8,196 nucleotides of DNA from Halieaceae bacterium UBA3479 (GTDB lineage Bacteria > Pseudomonadota > Gammaproteobacteria > Pseudomonadales > Halieaceae), in assembly GCA_002377985.1 (NCBI GenBank), contig DFQW01000168.1, positions 1 through 8,196 on the forward strand. Reading direction: 5' to 3'. The position numbers were made by a program, and so were the translations under genes. Below, in pieces: positions 1-5,966 of the stretch. Numbering within the stretch: position 1 is the stretch's first letter; the number at the start of each line of letters is the position of its first letter. Under the pieces are notes generated by a model. It had not been told where the DNA came from, made no database searches, and saw only the letters and a program-made list of their open reading frames with translations.

Positions 1-50
1 CTGCTAAGAAAGCGCCTGCCAAGAAGAAAGCAGCTGCTAAGAAGAAGTAA
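1..50 (+). CDS. C-terminal tail of a Lys/Ala-rich, histone H1-like protein (partial)
   Basis: The frame beginning at base 3 reads AKKAPAKKKAAAKKK and stops at TAA 48-50. This is the end of a low-complexity Lys/Ala/Pro tail of the kind seen in bacterial histone H1-like and AlgP-like DNA-binding proteins, and sometimes as basic extensions on other nucleic-acid-binding proteins. Such tails contact DNA non-specifically. The gene starts left of the window, so the folded domain, if any, is not visible and the family cannot be fixed. A strong terminator follows within 40 bases, which supports this being a genuine gene end. Confidence 0.7.
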   Translation, partial: AKKAPAKKKAAAKKK

Positions 51-87
51 TTACTGTCACGTCACGTTTGGGAGTGATGTGCGAAAC

Positions 88-114
88 AAAGCCGGCTCAG
101 CGCCGGCTTTTTTA
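88..114 (+). terminator. Rho-independent terminator after the Lys/Ala-rich gene
   Basis: A perfect GC-rich inverted repeat, AGCCGGC (90-96) with GCCGGCT (102-108), encloses a 5-base loop. It is flanked by AA on the left and runs into TTTTTT (108-113) on the right. This is the standard intrinsic terminator layout and lies 38 bases after the upstream stop codon. Confidence 0.92.
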
Positions 115-226
115 TTGCCCGACAATTTCTAGTCTGTTATCCCTCGGGCGGGCTCAGTACGCACTATTTGCAATCGGATATCGTGGCGGGGCAGCCACTG
201 AAGGTTGAGTGCTTTGAGATGCCGCT
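115..226 (+). promoter_or_regulatory. Intergenic region that probably holds the promoter of the GST-family gene
   Basis: This stretch between the terminator and the GST-family start should carry that gene's promoter. The best pair I can find is TTGCCC (115-120) and TATCCC (138-143) with 17 bases between, each only a partial match to sigma-70 boxes. No operator-like repeat is obvious. The assignment rests mainly on position. Confidence 0.25.
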
Positions 227-1147
227 TTGAGAGAACCATACAAGCCGATTCTGTTTCACTACCCGATGTCGCCGTATTCGGAGAAATTGCGCTTGGCGTT
301 GGGTATTTATCACCGTAAGTGGCTGTCGTTCGCGGTCCCCGCCCAGCCCCCGCGACCGTTTTTGCGTGGCTTGATTGGCGGCTACCGTAGAATTCCTGTG
401 CTACAGCTTGGCGCTCATTTTTTCTGTGATTCCCGCCTGGCGATAATTGCGCTGGAGGAAGAGAGCGCGGCTCTAGGTGTGGTTGCGCCCGAAGATCAGT
501 CTCTTTGTCGCACTGCCGAAGAGGAGATCTTTTTTGCCGTTATGGCTGCCGCACCAACACGGCGCGTGGTGAGGTACTTGCTTAAAAATGTGGGCTTGAT
601 GGGTTTGCCTCGATTTCTTAAGGATCGGGCGTCAATGATGACCAATGCCACGGTGACGCTACCATCGCGCACCGACGCCCGTGATCAGATTGCGCGCTTC
701 GGCGCCGAGCTTGGTGCCCGGCTGAAGACCCAGGCGTTTCTCAGCGGATCCAAGGTTGGGTTAATTGACCTGTGTTGCTATCACCCACTTTGGATGGGAG
801 CCAATTTGGATCGAGCGCTCGTTGCGACGCTTCCCGAGTGCGTGTCGCGATGGATGACGACCGTGAAGCAATTTGGGCACGGCACATCTTCGGAGGCGTC
901 GGAATCGACGGTGATGTCGGCGATTGCGCGGGACAACAAAGAGGACAACGGGTTGCGGATTGACGCTATGCCGTTCGAACCTTATCAGAGTGTCGAAGTG
1001 GGTCCGTCCGACTACGGGCGTGACATTTCAACAGGCCAGCTAGTCAAGATAGATTCGCTGGAGATTGTTATTCGCAGGTCGCTTGATACGGGGGGGTATG
1101 TATACCTGCATTTTCCCTGTCAGGGTTTTGAGGTCAGCGCCGCCTAG
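227..1147 (+). CDS. Glutathione S-transferase family protein with a C-terminal extension
   Basis: The 306-residue protein opens with a thioredoxin-like GST N-domain (about residues 8-78). It has the PMSPYSEKLR segment (13-22), where Ser/Tyr/Cys would activate glutathione, the cis-proline loop RRIPVLQ (54-60) and the CDSR turn (67-70) that usually contacts the gamma-glutamyl group. A helical C-domain follows (about 90-215), with the N-capping segment GLIDLCCYHPLW (178-189). Residues from about 242 to 303 form an extra region that looks beta-rich and is not part of a standard GST of roughly 200-230 residues. The start is TTG at 227: an in-frame stop lies at 215-217, and the first ATG (266) would remove the first beta-strand. 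A weak GAG lies eight bases before the TTG. Substrate is unknown. The 3' end overlaps the convergent regulator gene by 14 bases. Confidence 0.85.
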   Translation: MREPYKPILFHYPMSPYSEKLRLALGIYHRKWLSFAVPAQPPRPFLRGLIGGYRRIPVLQLGAHFFCDSRLAIIALEEESAALGVVAPEDQSLCRTAEEEIFFAVMAAAPTRRVVRYLLKNVGLMGLPRFLKDRASMMTNATVTLPSRTDARDQIARFGAELGARLKTQAFLSGSKVGLIDLCCYHPLWMGANLDRALVATLPECVSRWMTTVKQFGHGTSSEASESTVMSAIARDNKEDNGLRIDAMPFEPYQSVEVGPSDYGRDISTGQLVKIDSLEIVIRRSLDTGGYVYLHFPCQGFEVSAA

Positions 1148-2174
1148 TGACTTCCTCTCTTGAACTGCGTACCTGTGATTTTCGCCATTGGGAGGGAGAA
1201 ACACCGCACCATTGAATAAATGCGCGGCGAAAGTTTGAGTCGTCATTGAATCCCAGTGCGTGCGCAATGCCGGTAATAGACAGCTCCGGTCGCGCAAGTT
1301 GATTTTGGGCATGATGTAGTCGCGTTTGATCGAGTAGTGCCTGAAAACAGGTGCCCTCGTTTTCGAGGCGTCTGCGATAGGTGCGCGTGCTCATATTAAA
1401 CATTGCCGCAATCTGTTTCAGCTGCGGATACTGCCCCTCAAGCTTGTTGAGAACAGTCAATGTCTGTTCGGTATAGCTGGCGTCGTCTGCGAGATGCGCC
1501 ATTAAGCGAGCGCATTCGTTTTCGTAGACCGAGCGAAGCGTGCGGTTTGACGTGGAGAGGGGGGTGAGGATGTCGCAGTTTGACAAGCTTAGTCGCGCTA
1601 GTGGGCAGGAAAATTTTATGTTGCCGCCGAAGATCTCGATATAGGCTGCCATATCTTTTGGTCTGCCGAAGGGCAGTTCGACTTCCCAGTCGATCGATCG
1701 GAAGTCAAGTAAATCTGATGCCGTCTTTTGTATGCCCGAAAAGATTGCCTGATAAGTGAATGGTATTGTTTCCTCGAGCGCGTCCAGTTGTAGCGTGACG
1801 CCGGTGCGCCCTCGATCTTTGTCTTCGTAAAGGGATAACTGTGTCCGGCTGCCGATGAGGAGTGGAGCGTATTCGTTAAGGAGTTGCAGTACCTCGAGCA
1901 GATTGGAGCAGGCAAGAAATGCCTGGCCAATCACGGCGTGCGCCCCCAAATTTAACTGCTGTCCCAATTGCAGGCCCAGGGTCGGGTCGGGAATAAGGTT
2001 GAGGGTATTGGCAATCACGCGGTTTGCTTCCACCTCATTTACCCTAGCGCCCAGGTGCTGCAGAGAGTTCAGTGTTAGCGCAGTTCCCTGGCACAGTGTT
2101 TCTATAGAATGCCCGCGTTCAGCCGCTAGCGAGACAAGAATCAGTAAATATTGACTCGGGATTGAGGATTGCAT
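1134..2174 (-). CDS. AraC-family transcriptional regulator, probable regulator of the CYP153 unit
   Basis: From ATG 2174 this is a 346-residue protein with the two-part layout of the OruR/arabinose-binding-like branch of AraC regulators. The N-terminal ligand-sensing domain begins SIPSQYLLILVSLAAERG (residues 3-20) and runs to about 200. The C-terminal double helix-turn-helix spans about 239-331, with the first recognition helix in IAAMFNMSTRTYRRRL and the second motif ending ALGFNDDSNFRRAFIQWCG...PSQWR. It is divergent from the diiron/ferredoxin/P450 genes. AraC-type activators next to CYP153 genes are known; CypR of Dietzia is one that activates CYP153 expression. Regulation of the neighbouring unit, and of itself, is therefore likely but inferred. 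An in-frame TTG at 2210, preceded by a strong ribosome site, would add 12 residues; I chose ATG because it fits the usual family N-terminus. Alkane- or fatty-acid-like ligands are a guess from context. Confidence 0.9.
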   Translation of the reverse strand: MQSSIPSQYLLILVSLAAERGHSIETLCQGTALTLNSLQHLGARVNEVEANRVIANTLNLIPDPTLGLQLGQQLNLGAHAVIGQAFLACSNLLEVLQLLNEYAPLLIGSRTQLSLYEDKDRGRTGVTLQLDALEETIPFTYQAIFSGIQKTASDLLDFRSIDWEVELPFGRPKDMAAYIEIFGGNIKFSCPLARLSLSNCDILTPLSTSNRTLRSVYENECARLMAHLADDASYTEQTLTVLNKLEGQYPQLKQIAAMFNMSTRTYRRRLENEGTCFQALLDQTRLHHAQNQLARPELSITGIAHALGFNDDSNFRRAFIQWCGVSPSQWRKSQVRSSREEVTRRR

Positions 2175-2179
2175 CTCGT

Positions 2180-2208
2180 TATTTGGCCATATTTGACTAT
2201 TATTTGGC
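2180..2208. promoter_or_regulatory. Candidate AraC-type operator: three TATTTGRC direct repeats
   Basis: TATTTGGC (2180-2187), TATTTGAC (2190-2197) and TATTTGGC (2201-2208) are in the same orientation at offsets of 10 and 11 bases, so all three face the same side of the helix and the outer pair are 21 bases apart. AraC-family proteins use two helix-turn-helix motifs to touch successive major grooves on one face, which fits this spacing. The array lies 64 bases before the diiron gene start. The middle copy contains TTGACT (2193-2198), a good -35-like box with no good -10 at 17 bases, as is common for activator-dependent promoters. Binding by the adjacent regulator is inferred. Confidence 0.55.
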
Positions 2209-2212
2209 AATC

Positions 2213-2220
2213 GATCACCT
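2213..2220 (-). promoter_or_regulatory. Strong Shine-Dalgarno for an alternative TTG start (2210) of the AraC regulator
   Basis: On the minus strand this reads AGGTGATC, an eight-base match to the extended anti-Shine-Dalgarno, with seven bases between AGG and the in-frame TTG at 2210-2208. The ATG at 2174 has only GAG directly against it. Translation may therefore start at TTG, giving 358 residues. If so, the direct-repeat operator lies inside the coding region's first codons. Confidence 0.4.
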
Positions 2221-2257
2221 TGAGCCGCACTGCTACAGCAGAGAAGATGATGAAAAC

Positions 2258-2266
2258 AAAGGAGAT
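2258..2266 (+). promoter_or_regulatory. Ribosome binding site of the diiron oxygenase gene
   Basis: AAAGGAGAT ends five bases before ATG 2272. It is the strongest canonical site in the window and fixes the start of the first gene in the oxygenase unit, suggesting efficient translation once transcribed. Confidence 0.8.
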
Positions 2267-2271
2267 ACTTT

Positions 2272-3450
2272 ATGAAGATTGCCTGGAGCAGTGACACACC
2301 GCGAAAGATTCAGCAATTCTCCAACCCCGACTATCCCCGGGAGAATCCCGACTTGGAGGATGTGCTCACCAGCGCAGACGTGGACCATGTCGCACAGATT
2401 TTCCAGACCCCCCTGACAGGAGCCTATAACTGGGACTACTCCGTGCAGGATGATCGGATAAAAAAGCTTTACGAGTTGGGCAAGCAGCTCAATTGGGATC
2501 CGCAAATGGATATTGACTGGGATCGTCCTTGGCCAGAAGAAGAGCGCGCAGCTGAATTGATGAACCTGCACGACTACGAACCTTATCTCGCGCTGTCCGA
2601 AAAAGAGCGCGATGAATTTTGGTTACACATGAATGCCTGGAGTTTGTCGCAGTTTTTGCACGGGGAGCAGGGTGCACTGTTGGTGGCTAGTCAGCTGTGT
2701 TCCTGTGCACCCACGTTTAATGCAAAGCTGTACGCGGCTTCTCAAACATTTGATGAGGCGCGACACGTAGAGGTTTTTAATCAATACATACAGAAGCGCA
2801 TTGGTTTGATGTACCCAATCAATACCCACCTTAACAGCATTATTGACAAAATTCTGACCGATCCCCGCTGGGATCTTAAGTTCATCGGGATGCAGATCGT
2901 GATTGAGGGTCTGGCCCTGTCTGCCTTCAATACAACTCGAGAGACCACCCCCGATCCGGTATTGAAGGATATCGTCTATCTGGTTACGCGTGATGAGGCG
3001 CGACATGTCACCTTTGGCGTGAACTACCTTGAGGAATACGTCAAAACACTGACCGATGAAGAGCGGGAGGAGCGAGCGCTATTCGCCTTCGAGGCCTGCG
3101 CGATCAGTCGGGAAAGGCTGGTGGCGACCGACGTATTCAGGCATTTCGGCTGGGATGTGGAGGAGAGCCGGCGCAAGGTACTGGATGGCTTTGTTATGTC
3201 GACTTTCCGCAACTTGCTGTTTCAGCGCGTTGTGCCCAATTTGCGTCGTATAGGCTTGCTAACCGATAGCATACGTCCCCGATTCGAAGAGCTGGGGATT
3301 CTGGAATACGAGGCGATGATGGACGACGGTGATATTGACTGGGCAAAACTCGAGCGCCCTCTCGATACCACTGAAGCGCAGAGCCATGAACAAAGCATGC
3401 TTGCCGCCTTTCATGAGGCCTTCGAGGCAAGTCAAGCCGCCAGCGCCTGA
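2272..3450 (+). CDS. Ferritin-like non-haem diiron oxygenase
   Basis: The 392-residue soluble protein carries a complete carboxylate-bridged diiron signature on four helices: E132 (LHGEQGAL), E162/H165 (DEARH, 161-165), E212 (VIEGLAL) and E242/H245 (DEARH, 241-245). This E...ExxH...E...ExxH pattern defines the ferritin-like oxygenase superfamily, which includes ribonucleotide reductase R2-like oxidases, acyl-ACP desaturases and AurF-type N-oxygenases. There is no signal peptide or membrane segment, so it should be cytoplasmic. Such proteins activate O2 and need an electron donor; the [2Fe-2S] ferredoxin encoded next is an attractive candidate. Residues 1-110 and 300-392 lie outside the metal core and show no motif I recognise. 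The reaction (hydroxylation, desaturation, N-oxygenation or other) cannot be read from sequence. It is first in a likely operon with the ferredoxin and CYP153, which suggests action on related lipid or alkane substrates; that is inference. Confidence 0.85.
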   Translation: MKIAWSSDTPRKIQQFSNPDYPRENPDLEDVLTSADVDHVAQIFQTPLTGAYNWDYSVQDDRIKKLYELGKQLNWDPQMDIDWDRPWPEEERAAELMNLHDYEPYLALSEKERDEFWLHMNAWSLSQFLHGEQGALLVASQLCSCAPTFNAKLYAASQTFDEARHVEVFNQYIQKRIGLMYPINTHLNSIIDKILTDPRWDLKFIGMQIVIEGLALSAFNTTRETTPDPVLKDIVYLVTRDEARHVTFGVNYLEEYVKTLTDEEREERALFAFEACAISRERLVATDVFRHFGWDVEESRRKVLDGFVMSTFRNLLFQRVVPNLRRIGLLTDSIRPRFEELGILEYEAMMDDGDIDWAKLERPLDTTEAQSHEQSMLAAFHEAFEASQAASA

Positions 3451-3463
3451 ATAAACAAGATTG

Positions 3464-3490
3464 CACCGAGCGGGGATTGTTTCGCCGGTG
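3464..3490 (+). promoter_or_regulatory. Intercistronic hairpin between diiron and ferredoxin genes
   Basis: CACCG (3464-3468), a single unpaired A, then GCG (3470-3472) can pair with CGC (3483-3485) and CGGTG (3486-3490) around a ten-base loop. Only TTT follows, so it is a poor terminator. In this 93-base gap it could act as an mRNA-stabilising or processing element, or as a leaky attenuator that lowers downstream expression. Confidence 0.3.
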
Positions 3491-3543
3491 TTTGGTAAAG
3501 TCAGCGTCGCGAGTAAAAAGAAGCTGTGAGGAAGGCATAAATT

Positions 3544-3858
3544 ATGACCGTGGTCACTTTTGTTCAGCATGATGGTTCAGAAAGAATGGTCGATGGGGAC
3601 GTCGGCTTGTCTCTGATGGAGACGGCGCTGAAGCATGACGTCCCGGGTATCGATGCAGACTGCGGCGGCGGCGCCATTTGCGGCACCTGTCACTGTTTTG
3701 TGGAGGTGTCTGGCAATATCCCTGCTCCCGATTCTCAAGAAACCGCGATGCTGGGGTTGCGGCCCGACCGGGCCGAAAATTCTCGCCTGGCTTGTCAAAT
3801 TGTTATCAGCGAGGGTATGGCAGATATCAAAATTCGGTTGCCCGAGTTTCAAATGTAG
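3544..3858 (+). CDS. [2Fe-2S] ferredoxin, adrenodoxin/putidaredoxin type
   Basis: The 104-residue protein has the four cluster cysteines of vertebrate-type plant-fold ferredoxins: C40, C46 and C49 in DCGGGAICGTCHC, and C84 in RLACQ, giving C-x5-C-x2-C-x34-C. Length and spacing match the P450-partner ferredoxins (adrenodoxin, putidaredoxin, terpredoxin). An extra Cys, C51, follows the third ligand. It carries single electrons from an NAD(P)H ferredoxin reductase to an oxygenase in the cytoplasm; the CYP153 starting 45 bases downstream is the natural acceptor, and the diiron protein upstream is a possible second. No reductase gene is present here, so one must be supplied from elsewhere. The start ATG 3544 has GAGGAAGG (3528-3535) eight bases before it. 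Confidence 0.95.
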   Translation: MTVVTFVQHDGSERMVDGDVGLSLMETALKHDVPGIDADCGGGAICGTCHCFVEVSGNIPAPDSQETAMLGLRPDRAENSRLACQIVISEGMADIKIRLPEFQM

Positions 3859-3903
3859 AGCCGTGGCTAAACCTCCCGAAACATCTTGAAGAGCGCCAGA
3901 ACG

Positions 3904-5157
3904 ATGAATATGCCTGCAGTAGGTAACGCACCGGACTATAGCGCTTTGCCGCTATCAGATCTTGATATCTCCGACCCGCGCATGTTCCAGTTCGATTACT
4001 GGCATGGCTTGTTTGCGAGGCTGAGAGCAGAGGCGCCGGTACATTTTCAGCCGAGCAGCCCCGCCGGCCCGTTTTGGTCTGTCACTCGTTATGAAGACAT
4101 TGTGGCAATCGAACGGAATACCGAGGTGTTCTCCTCTGAGCCTTCAATTTCAGTTCTCGATCCTGAGCCGGACATGATCCTGAAGATGTTCATCGCGATG
4201 GATCCGCCCGAGCACGACGACCAGCGCCGCGCGGTGCACCACGTTGTCGCGCCCAGGAATCTCAAGGAATTCGAAGGGCTTATTCGCGAGCGCACAGCAG
4301 CGGTGCTCGATCAGTTGCCAGAGAATGAGCCCTTCGACTGGGTGACGTTAGTCAGCCGGGACCTGACCACCAAGATGCTCGCGACTTTATTTGATTATCC
4401 CTGGGAGGAGCGAAACAATCTCACCGATTGGTCAGACATGTTCACCAACGACGAGAGAATCACCGCCGGGGAGGGCGTTCCTCGAGACGTGATCATAGAG
4501 CACATAACCGCCTGTCTGCAGCGTTTTACCGAACTCTGGCATGAACGCAAGGGAGACGGCAAAGAAGCTTTTGACCTTATCCGGATGCTGCAGGCGGATC
4601 CCAACACCGCCAATATGGTGGATGACCCCCTGACTTATATGGGCAACATTATGCTGTTGATTGTGGGTGGTAATGACACTACCCGTAATTCTATGTCTGG
4701 CGGCGTGGTTTTTCTGAATCAGTTTCCCGATCAAATGGCCAAGGTGAGGGCTAACCCGGAGCTGATTCCTTCGATGGTATCCGAGATCATCCGTTTCCAG
4801 ACTCCCTTGCCTCATATGAGGCGCACAGCGACGCAGAATGTCTCGTTTGGTGGGCAGCAAATTGCGAAGGGAGACAAGGTGGTGCTGTGGTATGTGTCGG
4901 GCAATTATGACGAGACAGCGATCGAGCGCCCAAACGACTTCTGGATTGAACGACCCAACGTGCGCGGACATTTATCGTTTGGTGCAGGTATTCATCGATG
5001 TATGGGTAACCGCCTCGCCGAGATGCAGCTCCGCATTTTGTGGGAGGAGGCGCTGAAGCGTTTCCGGACGATCGAGTTGGCGGGTGAGCCTGTGAGAACG
5101 TGCAACCTTTTTATTCGCGGTTTCACTCGGCTGCCGGTGAGGGTCACGCGATTCTAA
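3904..5157 (+). CDS. Cytochrome P450, CYP153 family (terminal alkane/fatty-acid hydroxylase type)
   Basis: The 417-residue soluble class I P450 has the C-helix segment MDPPEHDDQR (99-108), the I-helix oxygen-activation motif GGNDTT (255-260), the K-helix ExxR (E294-R297 in SEIIRFQTPL) and the haem loop FGAGIHRCMG (359-368) with Cys366 as axial ligand. The stretches GGNDTTRNSMSGGV, SEIIRFQTPL.HMRR and HRCMGNRLAEMQLRILWEE are hallmarks of CYP153, whose characterised members oxidise the terminal carbon of medium-chain alkanes or the omega carbon of fatty acids. Electrons would come from the ferredoxin encoded just upstream. Chain-length preference cannot be read here. I chose ATG 3904, with GAAGAG at 3888-3893 before it; a TTG at 3886 would add six residues and has no better site. 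The family call comes from recognised sequence, not a database search. Confidence 0.93.
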   Translation: MNMPAVGNAPDYSALPLSDLDISDPRMFQFDYWHGLFARLRAEAPVHFQPSSPAGPFWSVTRYEDIVAIERNTEVFSSEPSISVLDPEPDMILKMFIAMDPPEHDDQRRAVHHVVAPRNLKEFEGLIRERTAAVLDQLPENEPFDWVTLVSRDLTTKMLATLFDYPWEERNNLTDWSDMFTNDERITAGEGVPRDVIIEHITACLQRFTELWHERKGDGKEAFDLIRMLQADPNTANMVDDPLTYMGNIMLLIVGGNDTTRNSMSGGVVFLNQFPDQMAKVRANPELIPSMVSEIIRFQTPLPHMRRTATQNVSFGGQQIAKGDKVVLWYVSGNYDETAIERPNDFWIERPNVRGHLSFGAGIHRCMGNRLAEMQLRILWEEALKRFRTIELAGEPVRTCNLFIRGFTRLPVRVTRF

Positions 5158-5160
5158 CCT

Positions 5161-5183
5161 GATCGATTCGCGACCCATCGATC
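5161..5183. repeat. Perfect inverted repeat after the P450 gene
   Basis: GATCGAT (5161-5167) and ATCGATC (5177-5183) form a seven-base stem around a nine-base loop, three bases after the P450 stop. No T-run follows, so it is not a convincing intrinsic terminator. It lies immediately before the possible GTG start (5186) of the next gene and could affect its translation or mark the 3' end of the oxygenase message. Confidence 0.35.
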
Positions 5184-5197
5184 CTGTGTCAAGCTCA

Positions 5198-5935
5198 ATG
5201 CCAACACCTCCGATGCGCTCGGCCGGTCTCGATGGATGCCGGTCGGGGTGGGTATGTGTCGGTTGGGATGGGAGCAAGTGGGTGTCGGACGTTTTCGCGA
5301 ATCTGGAGCATAGCCTCGCGTCCATCGTCTCTGGTGCCAGCGTCTGTATTGATATTCCCATAGGCCTGTCGGAGACTGGCGTTCGCGCCTGTGACATCAA
5401 GGCGCGCGGATTACTCGGCCCCAGAAGGAGCAGTGTCTTTGCCGCACCGCCTCTCTTTGCGCTGGAACCGCGAGACTATGCCGATCTAAATAACGAAAGT
5501 AAGCGTCGTTATGGGCGGGGTATCAGTAAGCAGGCCTTCTATTTGCTCCCCAAGATTAGAGAGGCGGCGCGTCATCTTTGCGATCATCGCACTCGGTGCC
5601 AACACTGGAGAGAGACCCACCCGGAGCTGTGCTTCGCTGCACTGCAAGGCGGCACGCCAATGAGTGCGAACAAAAAAACTCAAGGGGGCTATTTACAGCG
5701 ATTAGCGCTCCTGAGGGCGCGGATGGGGACGCGGTCGGTCACCCGATTGATTCGCGAGTTGAATGCCCATCCGCTTCGGGCTGGCGTCGCCAAGGACGAT
5801 ATGCTCGATGCCATGGTTTGCGGCTATGTCGCGCGTCTTGGTTGTGCCATGCTCGGCACGCTGCCCGAGGGCGAGGTGGAACGAAATGCGAGGGGTGAAG
5901 TGATGCAAATCACCTTTCCATTGCCCAATGTTTGA
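5198..5935 (+). CDS. DUF429 family protein (predicted RNase H-like fold)
   Basis: The 245-residue protein matches the DUF429 pattern: SAGLDGCRSGWV near the N-terminus (8-19), CIDIPIGL (50-57), CDIKARGLLGPRRSSVFAAP (65-84), SKQAFYLLPKI (110-120), ETHPELCF (139-146), the KKT.GG segment (159-164) and KDDMLDAMV (199-207). Conserved acidic residues D12, D52, E143 and D201/D204 are placed as expected for the RNase H-like fold predicted for this family. Its substrate is not established. No clear ribosome site precedes any candidate start: GTG 5186, ATG 5198 or ATG 5213 are all possible, and only the first few residues differ. It follows the P450 by about 40 bases on the same strand, but its biochemical link to hydroxylation is not evident, so shared transcription may be incidental. 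Confidence 0.85.
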   Translation: MPTPPMRSAGLDGCRSGWVCVGWDGSKWVSDVFANLEHSLASIVSGASVCIDIPIGLSETGVRACDIKARGLLGPRRSSVFAAPPLFALEPRDYADLNNESKRRYGRGISKQAFYLLPKIREAARHLCDHRTRCQHWRETHPELCFAALQGGTPMSANKKTQGGYLQRLALLRARMGTRSVTRLIRELNAHPLRAGVAKDDMLDAMVCGYVARLGCAMLGTLPEGEVERNARGEVMQITFPLPNV

Positions 5936-5966
5936 TGTGGTTCGATCCAACGAAGGAAAGACAGAT

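Noticed and set aside
1..50. GCTAAGAAG-like repeats as a tandem repeat or mobile-element end
   Set aside because: They are codon repeats of a Lys/Ala-rich protein tail that ends in a stop codon followed by a terminator.
161..177. TATTTGCAATCG upstream of the GST-family gene, like the third operator repeat plus its flank (TATTTGGCAATCG)
   Set aside because: It lacks one base of the octamer and stands alone without a phased partner, so it is not supported as a second regulator site.
2175..2297. Extension of the AraC regulator to an ATG at 2297 (387 residues)
   Set aside because: It would overlap the divergent diiron gene's start and ribosome site, and the added residues are not typical of the family.
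3194..3570. Minus-strand frames of 103-114 residues across the diiron gene end and the ferredoxin start
   Set aside because: They overlap the real genes and the hairpin gap, show no family pattern or good ribosome site, and differ in composition from real proteins.
4432..4971. 179-residue open frame on the minus strand inside the P450 gene
   Set aside because: It lies wholly opposite a strongly motif-supported P450, has no recognisable domain, and is the expected shadow of a GC-rich coding frame.
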